From Bordetella parapertussis (GTDB lineage: Bacteria; Pseudomonadota; Gammaproteobacteria; Burkholderiales; Burkholderiaceae_C): a stretch of 33,372 bases of DNA. Below, in pieces: positions 16,191 through 25,263 of this stretch (the first letter of the stretch is position 1; each line of letters opens with the position of its first letter). The notes beneath the pieces are model-generated. The model saw only the letters and a program-made list of their open reading frames with translations. It searched no databases and was not told the DNA's origin. The position numbers and the translations under genes are program-made. The DNA lies in the NCBI GenBank assembly GCA_945901225.1, contig CAMDKR010000006.1, positions 1 through 33,372 on the forward strand, written 5' to 3'.

Positions 16191-17462
16191 ATGTTTTTCC
16201 ATAGGTTTTTTATTGGCATGTTAATTGGCCTGTCGCATGGCTGGGTTGCTGCACAAACCTTGAATTTGGGGCAACTGATTCAATTGGCCATCGATACACA
16301 TCCTTCCGTGCGGGCGCAACTGTCCAATGAAAAATCAGCGCAAAGTGGCATTGAAACAGCGCAGTACCAAAGGTACCCCACACCACAACTGAGTTATGAA
16401 AGCGTCAAAAAAAACAGCGCTGACCCAAGCTACATCGGCAGTGATGGCGTTGCTACCGTCCGCATCAGCCAGCCCATCTTCACCGGCGGTCAGTTCACCG
16501 CACAACTTGACAAAGCCAAAGCAAACTTGCAACTTAGCCAAGCCAGCGTTCGTGAAACGCGCCGGCAAATTGCGCTCAAAGTGGTGCAAGCCTATTCCGA
16601 GTGGAGCAGCGCAGAACTCAAAGTGCAATCTGTTGGAGAAAGTTTAGCCATCCATCAAAAACTTTTACAGCAAGCTAAAAATCGCATTGCGCAAGGGGTG
16701 TCCCCCCAAAGTGACCTCACGCTCGTGCAAGGCCGACTTGATGCAACCTCAGGGGAACTTTTTTCAGCCAAGTTGCAAGCTGAGTTGGCTATTCACAAAC
16801 TGATGGAGTTAACGGGGCACTCTTTCAACGCGACACAACTGCAAGCCGGCAAAACAGGACCCATTCAACACACGCAGTTGCTCGATAGTTTGCTGGCCGA
16901 TGCCAAAATACATTCGCCTGAATTGCAAAAAGCCAAAGCGCAAGCGCTGATTTTTCGCGCCAGCAAGCAAGAAAAAGAGTCGGCCTTAAAACCCGATATC
17001 TATGTTCGAGCAGAACGCCAATACGGCAACTTTTTCTCAACCGATACCAATGCACATACACGTGTTTTTATTGGGGTGAGCAGCAAATTTGGCCCGGGTC
17101 TGTCAAGCTTCACCCAGATATCTGCTGCCAAGGCACAAGAAGACACGAGTGAATTCGAAATTCAATCACAAGAGCGACTTGTAAGAGAGCAGGTCATGAA
17201 CGATGTGAGTGTGATTCGATCCTTGCAACAAAGAATGCAAGCCATCCGAGGGGCCCTAGATTCCTCTATGGCAGTATTGGATTCATTTGAACGACAGTTC
17301 AATGCAGGTCGAAAGACTTGGCTTGACTTGATGACGGCGGCCAAAGATGTAGCCCAAAACGAAATGCAATGGGCAGAGTTGCGCGGGGCAGAACTGCAAA
17401 CCAGTTGGCACCTGCACATTTTGACTAGCGACAACTACTCACAAGTCAACCCTAAGCCATGA
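16191..17462 (+). CDS. TolC-family outer-membrane channel of a type I secretion system
   Basis: This is the outer-membrane/periplasmic tunnel of the secretion system. The 423-residue protein has a cleavable signal peptide (about residues 1-21, ending GWVAA before QTL). It then shows the TolC repeat pattern: alternating short beta segments (SYESVKK, TVRISQPIFTGG) and long helices rich in Gln, Ala, Ser and Leu. Two homologous halves are visible (first helices near residues 29-60, second half from about 235). The ISQPIFTGGQ and QAYSEW segments are typical of the family. It lacks the C-terminal extension of E. coli TolC. Its stop overlaps the ABC gene by 4 nt (ATGA). No clear Shine-Dalgarno is seen. 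It could also serve the RND pump encoded 8 kb away, which has no channel gene of its own. Confidence 0.9.
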   Translation: MFFHRFFIGMLIGLSHGWVAAQTLNLGQLIQLAIDTHPSVRAQLSNEKSAQSGIETAQYQRYPTPQLSYESVKKNSADPSYIGSDGVATVRISQPIFTGGQFTAQLDKAKANLQLSQASVRETRRQIALKVVQAYSEWSSAELKVQSVGESLAIHQKLLQQAKNRIAQGVSPQSDLTLVQGRLDATSGELFSAKLQAELAIHKLMELTGHSFNATQLQAGKTGPIQHTQLLDSLLADAKIHSPELQKAKAQALIFRASKQEKESALKPDIYVRAERQYGNFFSTDTNAHTRVFIGVSSKFGPGLSSFTQISAAKAQEDTSEFEIQSQERLVREQVMNDVSVIRSLQQRMQAIRGALDSSMAVLDSFERQFNAGRKTWLDLMTAAKDVAQNEMQWAELRGAELQTSWHLHILTSDNYSQVNPKP

Positions 17463-19591
17463 GCACTCTCGCTTCATTACCGGCCTGCTTGGTTCGCATT
17501 GCGCAACTGCAACAAAATCCCATAGACCGCTCAGCTTTGCTACAAGCCGTTGCTGATGTCAAGCAACGCAAGCCACGTAATGTGAAACAGACCATCAATG
17601 CGCTGGGTCGTATTTTGAATGTGCCTGAACCACGCTGGTTTCGTAAACCCGATCCTGCCAATATGCCGTTGCTGGCGCATAGCCCTTTGGTGGGATGGTT
17701 TGTGGTTCGCGGCCAAAACGCTCATCAAAAGTGGATTTTGGAGACTTGGTCGCAAGAACAGCAAAAATTTGTGGAGTCCACCAGCGACTTACCCAGCCAG
17801 AAGGAAACCCATTTAGTCAAGCTGTCTTTGTTGCAACCGTTTGACTCGTCCTCCAGCCCTGTCTATAGCCTCATCAAACGACAGTTGTTCTCGCACCCTA
17901 CGCGTTTATTTGAAATCATGCTGGCAACCATGGCCATCAACATACTGGCACTAGGCACTTCGCTCTACAGCATGCAAATCTACAACCGCGTCATACCCAC
18001 CAATGCCACGCAAACATTAACGGTGTTGACCTTAGGTGTCTTGATGGCACTTGTGGTGGAGTACTTGATGAAGCATGCAAGATCATCGCTTTACGATGTG
18101 TTGATAGATTCTGTGGATCAGCAGTTATCTCGCAAAGTGTTCATGCGATTGCTGTCGATTCGCCTAGACCAATTGCCCTCAAGTGTGGGGAGTTTGGCAG
18201 CTCAAATGAGTGCCTACCAGACGGTACGCAGTTTTCTTACCACTGCCACCACCCACTTGATGGTGGATGCGCCTTTTGTGGTCATCTTTTTAGTTTTGAT
18301 TGGTTTTTTAGGCCATCCCATTCTTTCAGCAATCCCCATTTTGTTTTTTTTGCTGGCACTGTCCAGTGGCGTCTGGTATCGCAAACGCATTGAAAAACTG
18401 GCCAGCAGCGCCACACACCTGAGCAACTTCAAAACGGGCATCTTGGTTGAAACCATAGAAGGCGCTGAAACCATCAAGTCCGGCCAAGGCGGGTGGCGCA
18501 TGCTCAGCCGTTGGATGGGTGCAGCAGATGAGTCACGCAACCATGAAATGACTTTGCGTCATATCACAGAGAGAAACCAACACACCACGGCCACGCTGCA
18601 ACAAGTCGCCTATGTCCTCATAGTGGCCTTAGGCGCACTGCTGGTGTCTGCTGGCATGACCACCCTCGGCGGCTTGATTGCTTGCTCCATCTTGGCTGGT
18701 CGGATTTTGACGCCTGTCAGCATGTTGCCATCCTTGCTTTTGCAATGGGGTCATGTGAAAGCTGCATTACAAGGCTTGGACCGTCTGTGGAAATTGGAAG
18801 ACGACCACCACGGACAAGAACACCCGCTCACGCCGCAGACTATTGAAGGTTCATACGCGATTGAAAAGATCAGTACAGCTTATCAAGGAAATGCTCAAAA
18901 AGCATTGCATATCAATAAACTGCAAATCAACGCTGGTGAAAAAATTGGCATCATCGGCCCCATTGGGTCAGGCAAAACCACGTTACTTCGATTGTTGTCT
19001 GGCATGTACAAGCCACAAGAAGGAAGAGTGTTGCTTGACCATATGGATATCACTCATCTGAATAAGCCGCTGTTGTCAGAGAACATGGGCTTCTTAGCCC
19101 AAGAAGGTCGCTTATTTGCAGGCACTTTACGCGAGAACCTCATTTTGGGACTGCTAGATCCAGGAGACGACCAATTGCTGGCGGCCGCAGAGAAAACAGG
19201 CTTGCTCCAATTGGTCATCAAAACGCACCCTAAGGGCTTGCAACTGCCCATCTCCGAGGGTGGTATGGGGTTATCGGCGGGTCAGCGCCAATTGGTGCAT
19301 CTCACCCGTGTCTTTTTGCGATGCCCCAAAATTTGGCTGCTCGATGAACCTACCTCTTCAATGGATCGACAAACCGAGCAAAAAATCATCCAAGCGTTAT
19401 CGCAAACCTTACGCCCTACAGACACCTTGGTCATGACCACACACAAACACGAACTTCTTGCTTTGGTAGATAGATTGATTGTGGTGGCCAACCATGAAAT
19501 TGTGTTGGATGGTCCCAAAGACAAAGTGTTGGAGCGTTTGCAAAATCCAAATCCTGTCATGCCCATCCGCCAAACTGCCAAATCAGCATGA
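17459..19591 (+). CDS. Type I secretion ABC transporter (LapB-like permease/ATPase)
   Basis: The inner-membrane exporter drives one-step secretion of a protein substrate. The 710-residue layout is the LapB type: an N-terminal domain of about 135 residues where C39-like domains sit but without the catalytic Cys-His pattern (only C10 is nearby), a membrane domain (about 145-430, including SMQIYNRVIPTNATQTL), and an ABC ATPase. Walker A GPIGSGKT is at 500-507, signature LSAGQ at 605-609 and Walker B IWLLDE at 625-630. The degenerate N-terminal domain argues for export of a protein with an uncleaved C-terminal signal (RTX or large adhesin) and not for a double-glycine-leader peptide. It overlaps both neighbours by 4 nt, so all three secretion proteins should be made together. 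Confidence 0.93.
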   Translation: MSTLASLPACLVRIAQLQQNPIDRSALLQAVADVKQRKPRNVKQTINALGRILNVPEPRWFRKPDPANMPLLAHSPLVGWFVVRGQNAHQKWILETWSQEQQKFVESTSDLPSQKETHLVKLSLLQPFDSSSSPVYSLIKRQLFSHPTRLFEIMLATMAINILALGTSLYSMQIYNRVIPTNATQTLTVLTLGVLMALVVEYLMKHARSSLYDVLIDSVDQQLSRKVFMRLLSIRLDQLPSSVGSLAAQMSAYQTVRSFLTTATTHLMVDAPFVVIFLVLIGFLGHPILSAIPILFFLLALSSGVWYRKRIEKLASSATHLSNFKTGILVETIEGAETIKSGQGGWRMLSRWMGAADESRNHEMTLRHITERNQHTTATLQQVAYVLIVALGALLVSAGMTTLGGLIACSILAGRILTPVSMLPSLLLQWGHVKAALQGLDRLWKLEDDHHGQEHPLTPQTIEGSYAIEKISTAYQGNAQKALHINKLQINAGEKIGIIGPIGSGKTTLLRLLSGMYKPQEGRVLLDHMDITHLNKPLLSENMGFLAQEGRLFAGTLRENLILGLLDPGDDQLLAAAEKTGLLQLVIKTHPKGLQLPISEGGMGLSAGQRQLVHLTRVFLRCPKIWLLDEPTSSMDRQTEQKIIQALSQTLRPTDTLVMTTHKHELLALVDRLIVVANHEIVLDGPKDKVLERLQNPNPVMPIRQTAKSA

Positions 19592-20772
19592 GTGACGACG
19601 ACCTAGACGAGGACAAGCGCAGCGGCCGATTGATCATCCTGCTGTCAGCCTGCCTAGGGGTGTTTATTGCTTGGGCTGGCTACTTTGAAATTGACCAAAC
19701 GGTACACACCACGGGCCAGGTGATATTGAGCGCGAGAACCCAATTGGTGCAAACCGCAGATGGCGGCGTGCTGAAAGAACTCAGGGTTCAAGAGGGCGAC
19801 ACCGTCACCAGTGGGCAGCTGCTGGCTGTGCTTGAAAAAGAACGGGTGCAAGCCAACCTTGAAGAGACTCGTGCACGAATCATGTCACTCAAGGCATCTT
19901 TGCTACGAGCAAAAGCCGAGGTGCATTTTGAAACCCCCAAGTTTGGTGCTGAGTTCAAGCGTTATCCAGAATTTGTGTCTGCTCAGCAAGGCCTTTACAC
20001 GCAGCGAAAGCGCTCGCTTGACGAAGAGTTACGCACTATGCAAGATGCTTTGGGTATGGCTTTGCAAGAAAAGCGCATGAACGACAATTTATTTAAAAGT
20101 GGAGATGTCAGCGAGCTTGATGTGTTGCGTGCCAAACGCCAAGTCACTGAAATCGAGGGTCGTATAGCCGCAACCAAAAACAAATATTTACAAGATACCC
20201 GTACCGAGTTGAAGCGCATCGAGGATGAGTTATCTGGCCAAAACCAAAAACTCAACAGCGCTGAAAACATGTTGTCGCACACCGACATCATGGCACCTAT
20301 GGATGGCGTGGTGAAGACCTTGAAAATCCATACGCTAGGTGGAGTGCTAAGGCCTGGCGAGGAACTCATGCAAATTGCGCCAGTGGGGGACGATTTGCTA
20401 CTAGAGGCTAAAGTAGCCCCATCTGATATAGGTCAGCTGGTTAAAGGGCAAATTGTTTTTATCACGCTTGACGCCTATGACTACAGCATTTACGGTAATC
20501 TGAAAGGTGAATTGACCGATATCAGCCCTGACACGCTGTCTGACAATAATGCACAAGGTTCATTGGTCAACTCACCCAACGGTCAACCCAGTGTTTATTA
20601 CAAGGTCAATATCGTTATAGCCAAAGACCAAGAAAATCCCAAGGTCAAATTGATGGAAATCAAACCGGGGATGACAGCAAGCATTGATATCCGCACAGGC
20701 ACGCGCAACTTACTTACCTATTTGTTAAAACCAGTGATCAAAACTTTAGGGACATCGCTCAACGAGCGATAG
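19588..20772 (+). CDS. HlyD-family membrane fusion protein of type I secretion
   Basis: This adaptor connects the ABC exporter to the TolC-like channel. The 394-residue protein has a short acidic cytoplasmic N-terminus, one membrane helix (about 14-33), a lipoyl half-motif (GGVLKELRVQEGDTVTSGQLLAVLE, about 59-83) and a periplasmic alpha-hairpin with coiled-coil character (about 85-235). The second lipoyl half (IMAPMDGVVKTLKIHTLGGVLRPGE) and the beta-barrel/HlyD C-terminal domain follow. This is the LapC/HlyD plan, distinct from the lipoprotein adaptor of the RND pump at 7919-9004. It is last in the operon; a hairpin spanning its stop codon may end transcription. Confidence 0.93.
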   Translation: MSDDDLDEDKRSGRLIILLSACLGVFIAWAGYFEIDQTVHTTGQVILSARTQLVQTADGGVLKELRVQEGDTVTSGQLLAVLEKERVQANLEETRARIMSLKASLLRAKAEVHFETPKFGAEFKRYPEFVSAQQGLYTQRKRSLDEELRTMQDALGMALQEKRMNDNLFKSGDVSELDVLRAKRQVTEIEGRIAATKNKYLQDTRTELKRIEDELSGQNQKLNSAENMLSHTDIMAPMDGVVKTLKIHTLGGVLRPGEELMQIAPVGDDLLLEAKVAPSDIGQLVKGQIVFITLDAYDYSIYGNLKGELTDISPDTLSDNNAQGSLVNSPNGQPSVYYKVNIVIAKDQENPKVKLMEIKPGMTASIDIRTGTRNLLTYLLKPVIKTLGTSLNER

Positions 20773-20776
20773 TCCC
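20749..20776. terminator. Hairpin between convergent type I secretion and helicase genes
   Basis: GGGAC-ATCGCTC (20749-20760), loop AAC, GAGCGAT-a-GTCCC (20764-20776) forms a 12-bp stem with a single bulged A over the stop codon of the HlyD-like gene. No T-run follows on the plus strand, and only a TAAAGTTTT stretch follows on the minus strand. It may act as a two-way transcription barrier or protect mRNA 3' ends. Its position in a 14-nt convergent gap supports that role. Confidence 0.5.
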
Positions 20777-20786
20777 CAAATTGATC

Positions 20787-22292
20787 TCAACCGCGGGCGG
20801 GGCCGCGTGGTTTGAAGCCAGAACCACGCTTGGCAGCAGCACCCGCATAAGAGCGTCCACCCGAGGGCTTGCCAAAGCGCTTGGGCTCTGCACCACTGGG
20901 TGCGCGAGGCGCACGTTGGGTGGGCTCCAAGCCAGGGATCATGTCAGCGCGTAAAGGCTGCTGTGTGAAATGTTCGATGTCCAAAATTTTGCGACGGTCA
21001 CGCCATTCGGCAAAGGTCACGGCCAAGCCGTCACGTCCTGCACGGCCTGTGCGGCCAATGCGGTGAACATAGTCCTCTTGCTTCATGGGCAAACCAAAAT
21101 TGAACACATGGCTGATGCTGGGCACATCAATGCCGCGAGCAGCCACATCGGTGGCGACCAAGATTTGCACACGGCCATCACGCAGCGCTTGCAAACGGCG
21201 ATTACGCAAACCTTGGCTCAAGGCGCCATGCAAAGCCACCGCTGAGAAACCCACTTGTTGCAGGTCTTCTGCCAAGGCATCGCATTCGATTTGGGTAGAC
21301 GCAAACACAATGGCTTGGTCGATGGTGGTGTCGCGCAACCAATGGTCCAGCAACTTGCGCTTGTGCTGCTGGTTATCAGCCCAAAACAGCACTTGTTTGA
21401 TGTTGGCGTGCGCCTCTTGAGGGGAATCCACTTGCAAACGCTGGGGCGTGCGCATGATGCGAGCGGCCAACTGCTGAATGCGAGGCGCAAAGGTGGCGCT
21501 GAACATCATGGTTTGACGACGAGTTTGTGTGAGTTTGTGAACTTCGGCCAAGTCTTCGGCAAAACCCAAATCGAGCATACGGTCAGCTTCATCCACCACC
21601 AAGAACTGCACTTTGTCCAAGTTCAATTGTTTGGAACGTTGCAGGTCTAACAAACGCCCGGGCGTGGCCACGACCAAATCGGCATTGTGCAAACGTGCAA
21701 TTTGCAAAGGGTAAGGCATGCCGCCCACCACACAAGCGATTCGCAGACCCTTGCAATGGCGCACCAAATCGATGGCGTCTTTGGCCACTTGCTGGGCCAG
21801 TTCGCGGGTGGGGCACAAAATCAAAGCGCCTGGATTGGCAGGTTTGACATGGCGGGTGTCGGTGGGATTTTTACGTCGTGGTTTTTTGGGGGCTTCCTCA
21901 CCATTGGCCACAGCTTTGGCCACTTTGTCAGCCCAAGCTTTGTTCTCGGCCTTTTCAGCCTGCTTTTGTTGTTGCAACAAGGTGTGCATCACGGGCAGCA
22001 AAAACGCTGCCGTTTTACCGCTGCCCGTTTGACTGGAAACCAGCAAATCGTTGGCGGGTTTGTCAGCGTTGTCTTGCAGGGCCAGAGGGATGGCGCGAAC
22101 TTGTACCGGCGTAGGTTGGGTAAACGACAAGTCGCGCAAAGCGGCCAGCAGTTCGGGGGCAAGTCCCATGTCAACAAAGCCAGAACCATCAACAGCCAAG
22201 GCTTTAGGGGGGGCAACTGTTGTTGCAATAGAGTTGTCGTCAGTTGTATCAAGAACAACTTCAGCCAAGGCGTGTGAATTCAAATCAGTCAT
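20787..22292 (-). CDS. DEAD-box RNA helicase (RhlE-like)
   Basis: This ATP-dependent RNA-unwinding enzyme would act in ribosome assembly or RNA turnover. The 501-residue protein shows all core motifs in order: Q-motif region FTQPTPVQ (57-64), motif I SSQTGSGKT (86-94), PTRELAQQ (161-168), DEAD (234-237), SAT, HGALSQGLRNRRL, ARGIDVPS and HRIGRTGRAG. A highly charged insertion (about 108-154, Lys/Glu/Ala-rich then KKPRRKNP) lies between motifs I and Ia. The C-terminal tail after about 445 is rich in Arg, Gly and Pro, typical of RhlE-type RNA-binding tails. It ends in a convergent gap of 14 nt with the secretion operon. A GC-rich hairpin lies 7 nt upstream of the ATG. Subfamily assignment is tentative. 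Confidence 0.92.
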   Translation of the reverse strand: MTDLNSHALAEVVLDTTDDNSIATTVAPPKALAVDGSGFVDMGLAPELLAALRDLSFTQPTPVQVRAIPLALQDNADKPANDLLVSSQTGSGKTAAFLLPVMHTLLQQQKQAEKAENKAWADKVAKAVANGEEAPKKPRRKNPTDTRHVKPANPGALILCPTRELAQQVAKDAIDLVRHCKGLRIACVVGGMPYPLQIARLHNADLVVATPGRLLDLQRSKQLNLDKVQFLVVDEADRMLDLGFAEDLAEVHKLTQTRRQTMMFSATFAPRIQQLAARIMRTPQRLQVDSPQEAHANIKQVLFWADNQQHKRKLLDHWLRDTTIDQAIVFASTQIECDALAEDLQQVGFSAVALHGALSQGLRNRRLQALRDGRVQILVATDVAARGIDVPSISHVFNFGLPMKQEDYVHRIGRTGRAGRDGLAVTFAEWRDRRKILDIEHFTQQPLRADMIPGLEPTQRAPRAPSGAEPKRFGKPSGGRSYAGAAAKRGSGFKPRGPARG

Positions 22293-22299
22293 AGATAAG

Positions 22300-22318
22300 G
22301 CCCTGCCAAAAGGCGGGC
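22300..22318 (-). promoter_or_regulatory. RBS-proximal hairpin in the helicase leader
   Basis: On the helicase mRNA strand GCCC-GCC-TTTT-GGC-a-GGGC folds into a 7-bp GC-only stem with one bulged A. It ends 7 nt before the ATG at 22292. The only purine-rich segment that could serve as ribosome-binding site (GGCAGGG) lies in its 3' arm, so the fold would hide it. A control role is inferred. Confidence 0.4.
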
Positions 22319-22491
22319 GCTCCGTTCAAAGGTTGGAAAAAACATCAACCTTCAAACAAAGCAAGCCAATAAATGAATGTTGGCGTGGTTCAACTCTATG
22401 AACCCAAGGTGAGAGGCAGATGTAGCAAGCAGGTCTAAGACCCAACAGCAAACATTGTCGCACGGATAAGGGTCAACCCTGAGAAATATTT

Positions 22492-23085
22492 TTAAAGCTT
22501 CAAAAAATGTTCTCGGTAATGCACCAACTCATCAATCGATTCATGCACATCGGCCAAGGCCGTATGGCTTTGTTGCTTCTTGAAAGAGGCATACACCTGC
22601 GGCTTCCATCGTTTGGAAAGTTCTTTGAGTGTGCTGACATCCAAATTTCGATAGTGAAACCAAGCTTCGAATTTGGGCATGTACTTGACCAAAAAACGCC
22701 TGTCTTGGCTGATGGTATTGCCGCACATGGGCGACACACCTTTAGAAACATACAGCTTCATAAAGGCAATGAGTTGCTCTTGTACTTGCGCTTCATCAAA
22801 AGTGGAGGCTTTGACTTTGTCGATCAACCCGCTTTTACCGTGCGTCCCTTTGTTCCAAGCGTCCATGCCATTGAGGACAGCGTCGGATTGGTGCAGCACC
22901 CATACAGCACTTTCTTTGCGGGGCGTCAGATGCGGCCCCGTCACCACCACCGCAATTTCCAACAACTTGTCTTTTTCGGGATCAAGGCCAGACATCTCGC
23001 AGTCCAACCAGACAAGGTTTTCATCGGACTTTGACAACACAGCGTCTTCGGGGGCGGCAGGGCTATTCGGTACGTTCAGATTCAT
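22492..23085 (-). CDS. orn: Oligoribonuclease
   Basis: Orn is the DEDDh 3'-5' exonuclease that degrades 2-5 nt RNA fragments, including pGpG from cyclic-di-GMP breakdown. The 197-residue protein has D28 and E30 in [16 protein letters not shown] (Exo I) and further conserved segments including [12 protein letters not shown] and a C-terminal [14 protein letters not shown] with the DEDDh His-Asp pair. It carries about 20 extra N-terminal residues compared with E. coli Orn. The start at 23085 has AGGA 10 nt upstream; another ATG at 23093 is out of frame and only 2 nt from that site. It is divergent from the M48 protease gene with a 27-nt gap, so one promoter at least must overlap coding DNA. Confidence 0.95.
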   Translation of the reverse strand: MNLNVPNSPAAPEDAVLSKSDENLVWLDCEMSGLDPEKDKLLEIAVVVTGPHLTPRKESAVWVLHQSDAVLNGMDAWNKGTHGKSGLIDKVKASTFDEAQVQEQLIAFMKLYVSKGVSPMCGNTISQDRRFLVKYMPKFEAWFHYRNLDVSTLKELSKRWKPQVYASFKKQQSHTALADVHESIDELVHYREHFLKL

Positions 23086-23112
23086 TGGTCCATTGTCCTC
23101 TAAACTTGACGC

Positions 23113-24369
23113 ATGACGACCTCTTTAACTTTCACCTTGGTTTTCACCAGTTTGCTGGTTGTTAACCTGCTTATCAAATTTTGGCTTTCCAATCGACAAA
23201 TGCGTCACGTAGCGCTGCACCGCGCCAAAGTCCCCGAGGCATTTGCCTCTGTCATCGATATTGCAGATCACCAAAAAGCCGCGGATTACACCATCGCCAA
23301 ATTACGCGTAGGTCATTGGGACTTGGCACTAGATTCTGCGATGTTGGTCATGTGGACCTTGCTTGGCGGGTTGGGTTTATTGGACCTCGTGTTGCTCGAT
23401 CTTTTAGGCCCAGGTATGTGGCAACAAATCTGCTTGGTCATGAGTTTCATATTGATCAGCGCTGTGGTCAGCTTGCCCCTGTCGTATGTGCAAACCTTTC
23501 ACATCGAACATTCGTTTGGATTTAACCGCATGACCGTGGGGCTGTGGCTCACTGACATGCTCAAAGGTGTTTTGCTGGGCGCTGCCTTGGGTTTGCCCTT
23601 GCTGTGGTTGGTCTTGTATTTGATGCAGTCCGGTGGCGCGTGGTGGTGGATGATCGCCTGGGGTGTGTTGGTGGTGTACCAGTTGTTTGTCATGTGGTTA
23701 GCCCCCAGTGTCATCATGCCCTTGTTCAACAAGTTTCAACCGCTGGAAGATGCCTCCCTGAAAGACCGTGTGATTGCCTTGATGAAGCGCACGGGTTTTC
23801 AAGCCAACGGTTTTTTTGTCATGGATGGCAGTCGCCGCTCTGCACATTCGAATGCTTTTTTCACAGGCTTGGGCAAACAAAAACGCGTGGTATTTTTTGA
23901 TACCTTGCTCAAGCAACTGAGCGCCGATGAAATGGAAGCTGTGCTGGCCCACGAACTGGGACATGCCAAGCTCAAACACATTCCAAAATCTTTGCTCAGC
24001 AGCTTCGCATTCACCTTGGTGGGACTTGCTGGCTTGGGTTGGCTCAGCACCCAGACGTGGTTTTTTGAAGGCCTGGGAATTCAACCGCACTTAGGCAGCG
24101 CCAACGACGCCCTCGCTCTTTTGTTGTTCATGTTGTTTGTGCCGCTCGTCACTTTTGTCACCACGCCTTGGCACTCTGCACGCTCACGCCAACATGAATT
24201 TGAAGCAGATGCCTTTGCTTGCCAATACGCCAATGGTGCTGACTTGCGTCAAGCACTCCTCAAGCTCTATCAAGACAATGCGTCGACGCTGACGCCCGAC
24301 CCTCTTTATGTGGCTTTTTACCATTCGCATCCACCTGCGGCGCAACGACTTGCGCGGCTGACTGCATGA
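23113..24369 (+). CDS. M48-family membrane zinc metalloprotease (Ste24/CAAX protease 1-like)
   Basis: This integral-membrane peptidase resembles Ste24. The 418-residue protein has several membrane helices (near residues 5-25, 70-95, 100-125, 150-175, 185-205, and two after the active site). The zinc motif HELGH lies at 280-284 and the third ligand is E362 in HEFEADAFA. The N-terminal M48 extension and the FNKFQPLED segment match the CAAX-protease-1 group. Bacteria of this group lack farnesylated proteins as far as is known, so its role is probably membrane-protein quality control; this is inference. Its TGA overlaps the rsgA ATG by 4 nt, indicating translational coupling. Confidence 0.92.
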   Translation: MTTSLTFTLVFTSLLVVNLLIKFWLSNRQMRHVALHRAKVPEAFASVIDIADHQKAADYTIAKLRVGHWDLALDSAMLVMWTLLGGLGLLDLVLLDLLGPGMWQQICLVMSFILISAVVSLPLSYVQTFHIEHSFGFNRMTVGLWLTDMLKGVLLGAALGLPLLWLVLYLMQSGGAWWWMIAWGVLVVYQLFVMWLAPSVIMPLFNKFQPLEDASLKDRVIALMKRTGFQANGFFVMDGSRRSAHSNAFFTGLGKQKRVVFFDTLLKQLSADEMEAVLAHELGHAKLKHIPKSLLSSFAFTLVGLAGLGWLSTQTWFFEGLGIQPHLGSANDALALLLFMLFVPLVTFVTTPWHSARSRQHEFEADAFACQYANGADLRQALLKLYQDNASTLTPDPLYVAFYHSHPPAAQRLARLTA

Positions 24370-25259
24370 ACAACACAGGCTTGGTGGTTGCCAGCCATGG
24401 TCGCCATGTCTGGGTGGAAGATGCACAAGGTGAACGCCGTATTTGCCACCCGCGAGGCAAAAAAAACCAAGCGGTCGTGGGGGACCACGTGCAGTGGAGT
24501 GCCAGCGAAGATGGCGGCAGTATCGAATCGATTGATACGCGAAGAAACCTTTTTTATCGCCAAGATGAGGTGCGTACCAAGTCCTTTGCTGCCAATATCG
24601 ACCAAGTGTTGGTGCTAGTTGCAGCAGAACCCGATTTTTCGCAAAGCCAACTTGCTCGGGCCTTGATTGCCGCTCGCCACGAAGGCATTCGTACCTTGAT
24701 TGGGTTAAACAAACAAGACCTGAGCGATGCTTTTGCGAAGGCTTGGCAAAAGCTCCTGCCCTACCAACAGCTCGGTTGTCTGGTGCTGCCCCTGAGTCTG
24801 AAAGACCATGAACAAGATCTGAGCGCCCTGAACCACGAACTCGCTGACCGTGTCACTTTGGTGCTGGGCCCCTCTGGTGCTGGCAAAAGCACGCTGATCA
24901 ACCGTTTGGTGCCCCATGCAAAAGCAGCGACTAACACCATTTCTCAAGCTTTGCAGTCTGGCAAACACACCACCACTTCCACCACTTGGTATTGGGTAGA
25001 TGAAGCCAAAAAAACAGCCTTGATGGATTCACCGGGTTTTCAAGCCTTTGGCCTGCACCACATTGCGCCAAATCTATTGGCATCTTGTATGCCCGATATT
25101 GCCGTGCATACAGATCACTGCAAATTCCATAACTGCAGCCATGTGCATGAACCCGATTGTGGTGTTCGCCAAGCTTTACTTGAACATGCCATCGATCCCG
25201 GGCGTTACAAAATTTATACCGAGCTTTTTGCAGAATTGTCTGCGCCTACAAGCTACTAA
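24366..25259 (+). CDS. rsgA: RsgA, small-ribosomal-subunit biogenesis GTPase
   Basis: RsgA binds immature 30S subunits and releases RbfA during late assembly. The 297-residue protein has an N-terminal OB-fold (about 1-75) and a circularly permuted GTPase: G4 NKQD (115-118) comes before G1 GPSGAGKS (168-175) and G3 DSPG (221-224). The zinc domain near the C-terminus has C252, C257, a histidine at 259 or 261, and C265. This permutation is diagnostic for the family. The gene overlaps the M48 protease gene by 4 nt and ends 4 nt from the convergent CobD-family gene. Confidence 0.97.
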   Translation: MNNTGLVVASHGRHVWVEDAQGERRICHPRGKKNQAVVGDHVQWSASEDGGSIESIDTRRNLFYRQDEVRTKSFAANIDQVLVLVAAEPDFSQSQLARALIAARHEGIRTLIGLNKQDLSDAFAKAWQKLLPYQQLGCLVLPLSLKDHEQDLSALNHELADRVTLVLGPSGAGKSTLINRLVPHAKAATNTISQALQSGKHTTTSTTWYWVDEAKKTALMDSPGFQAFGLHHIAPNLLASCMPDIAVHTDHCKFHNCSHVHEPDCGVRQALLEHAIDPGRYKIYTELFAELSAPTSY

Positions 25260-25263
25260 GCAA

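Noticed and set aside
23083-23093. Mini-ORF (ATG at 23093, three codons) overlapping the orn start
   Set aside because: The Shine-Dalgarno is only 2 nt from this ATG, too close for initiation; it is probably a chance ATG and the orn start is better spaced.
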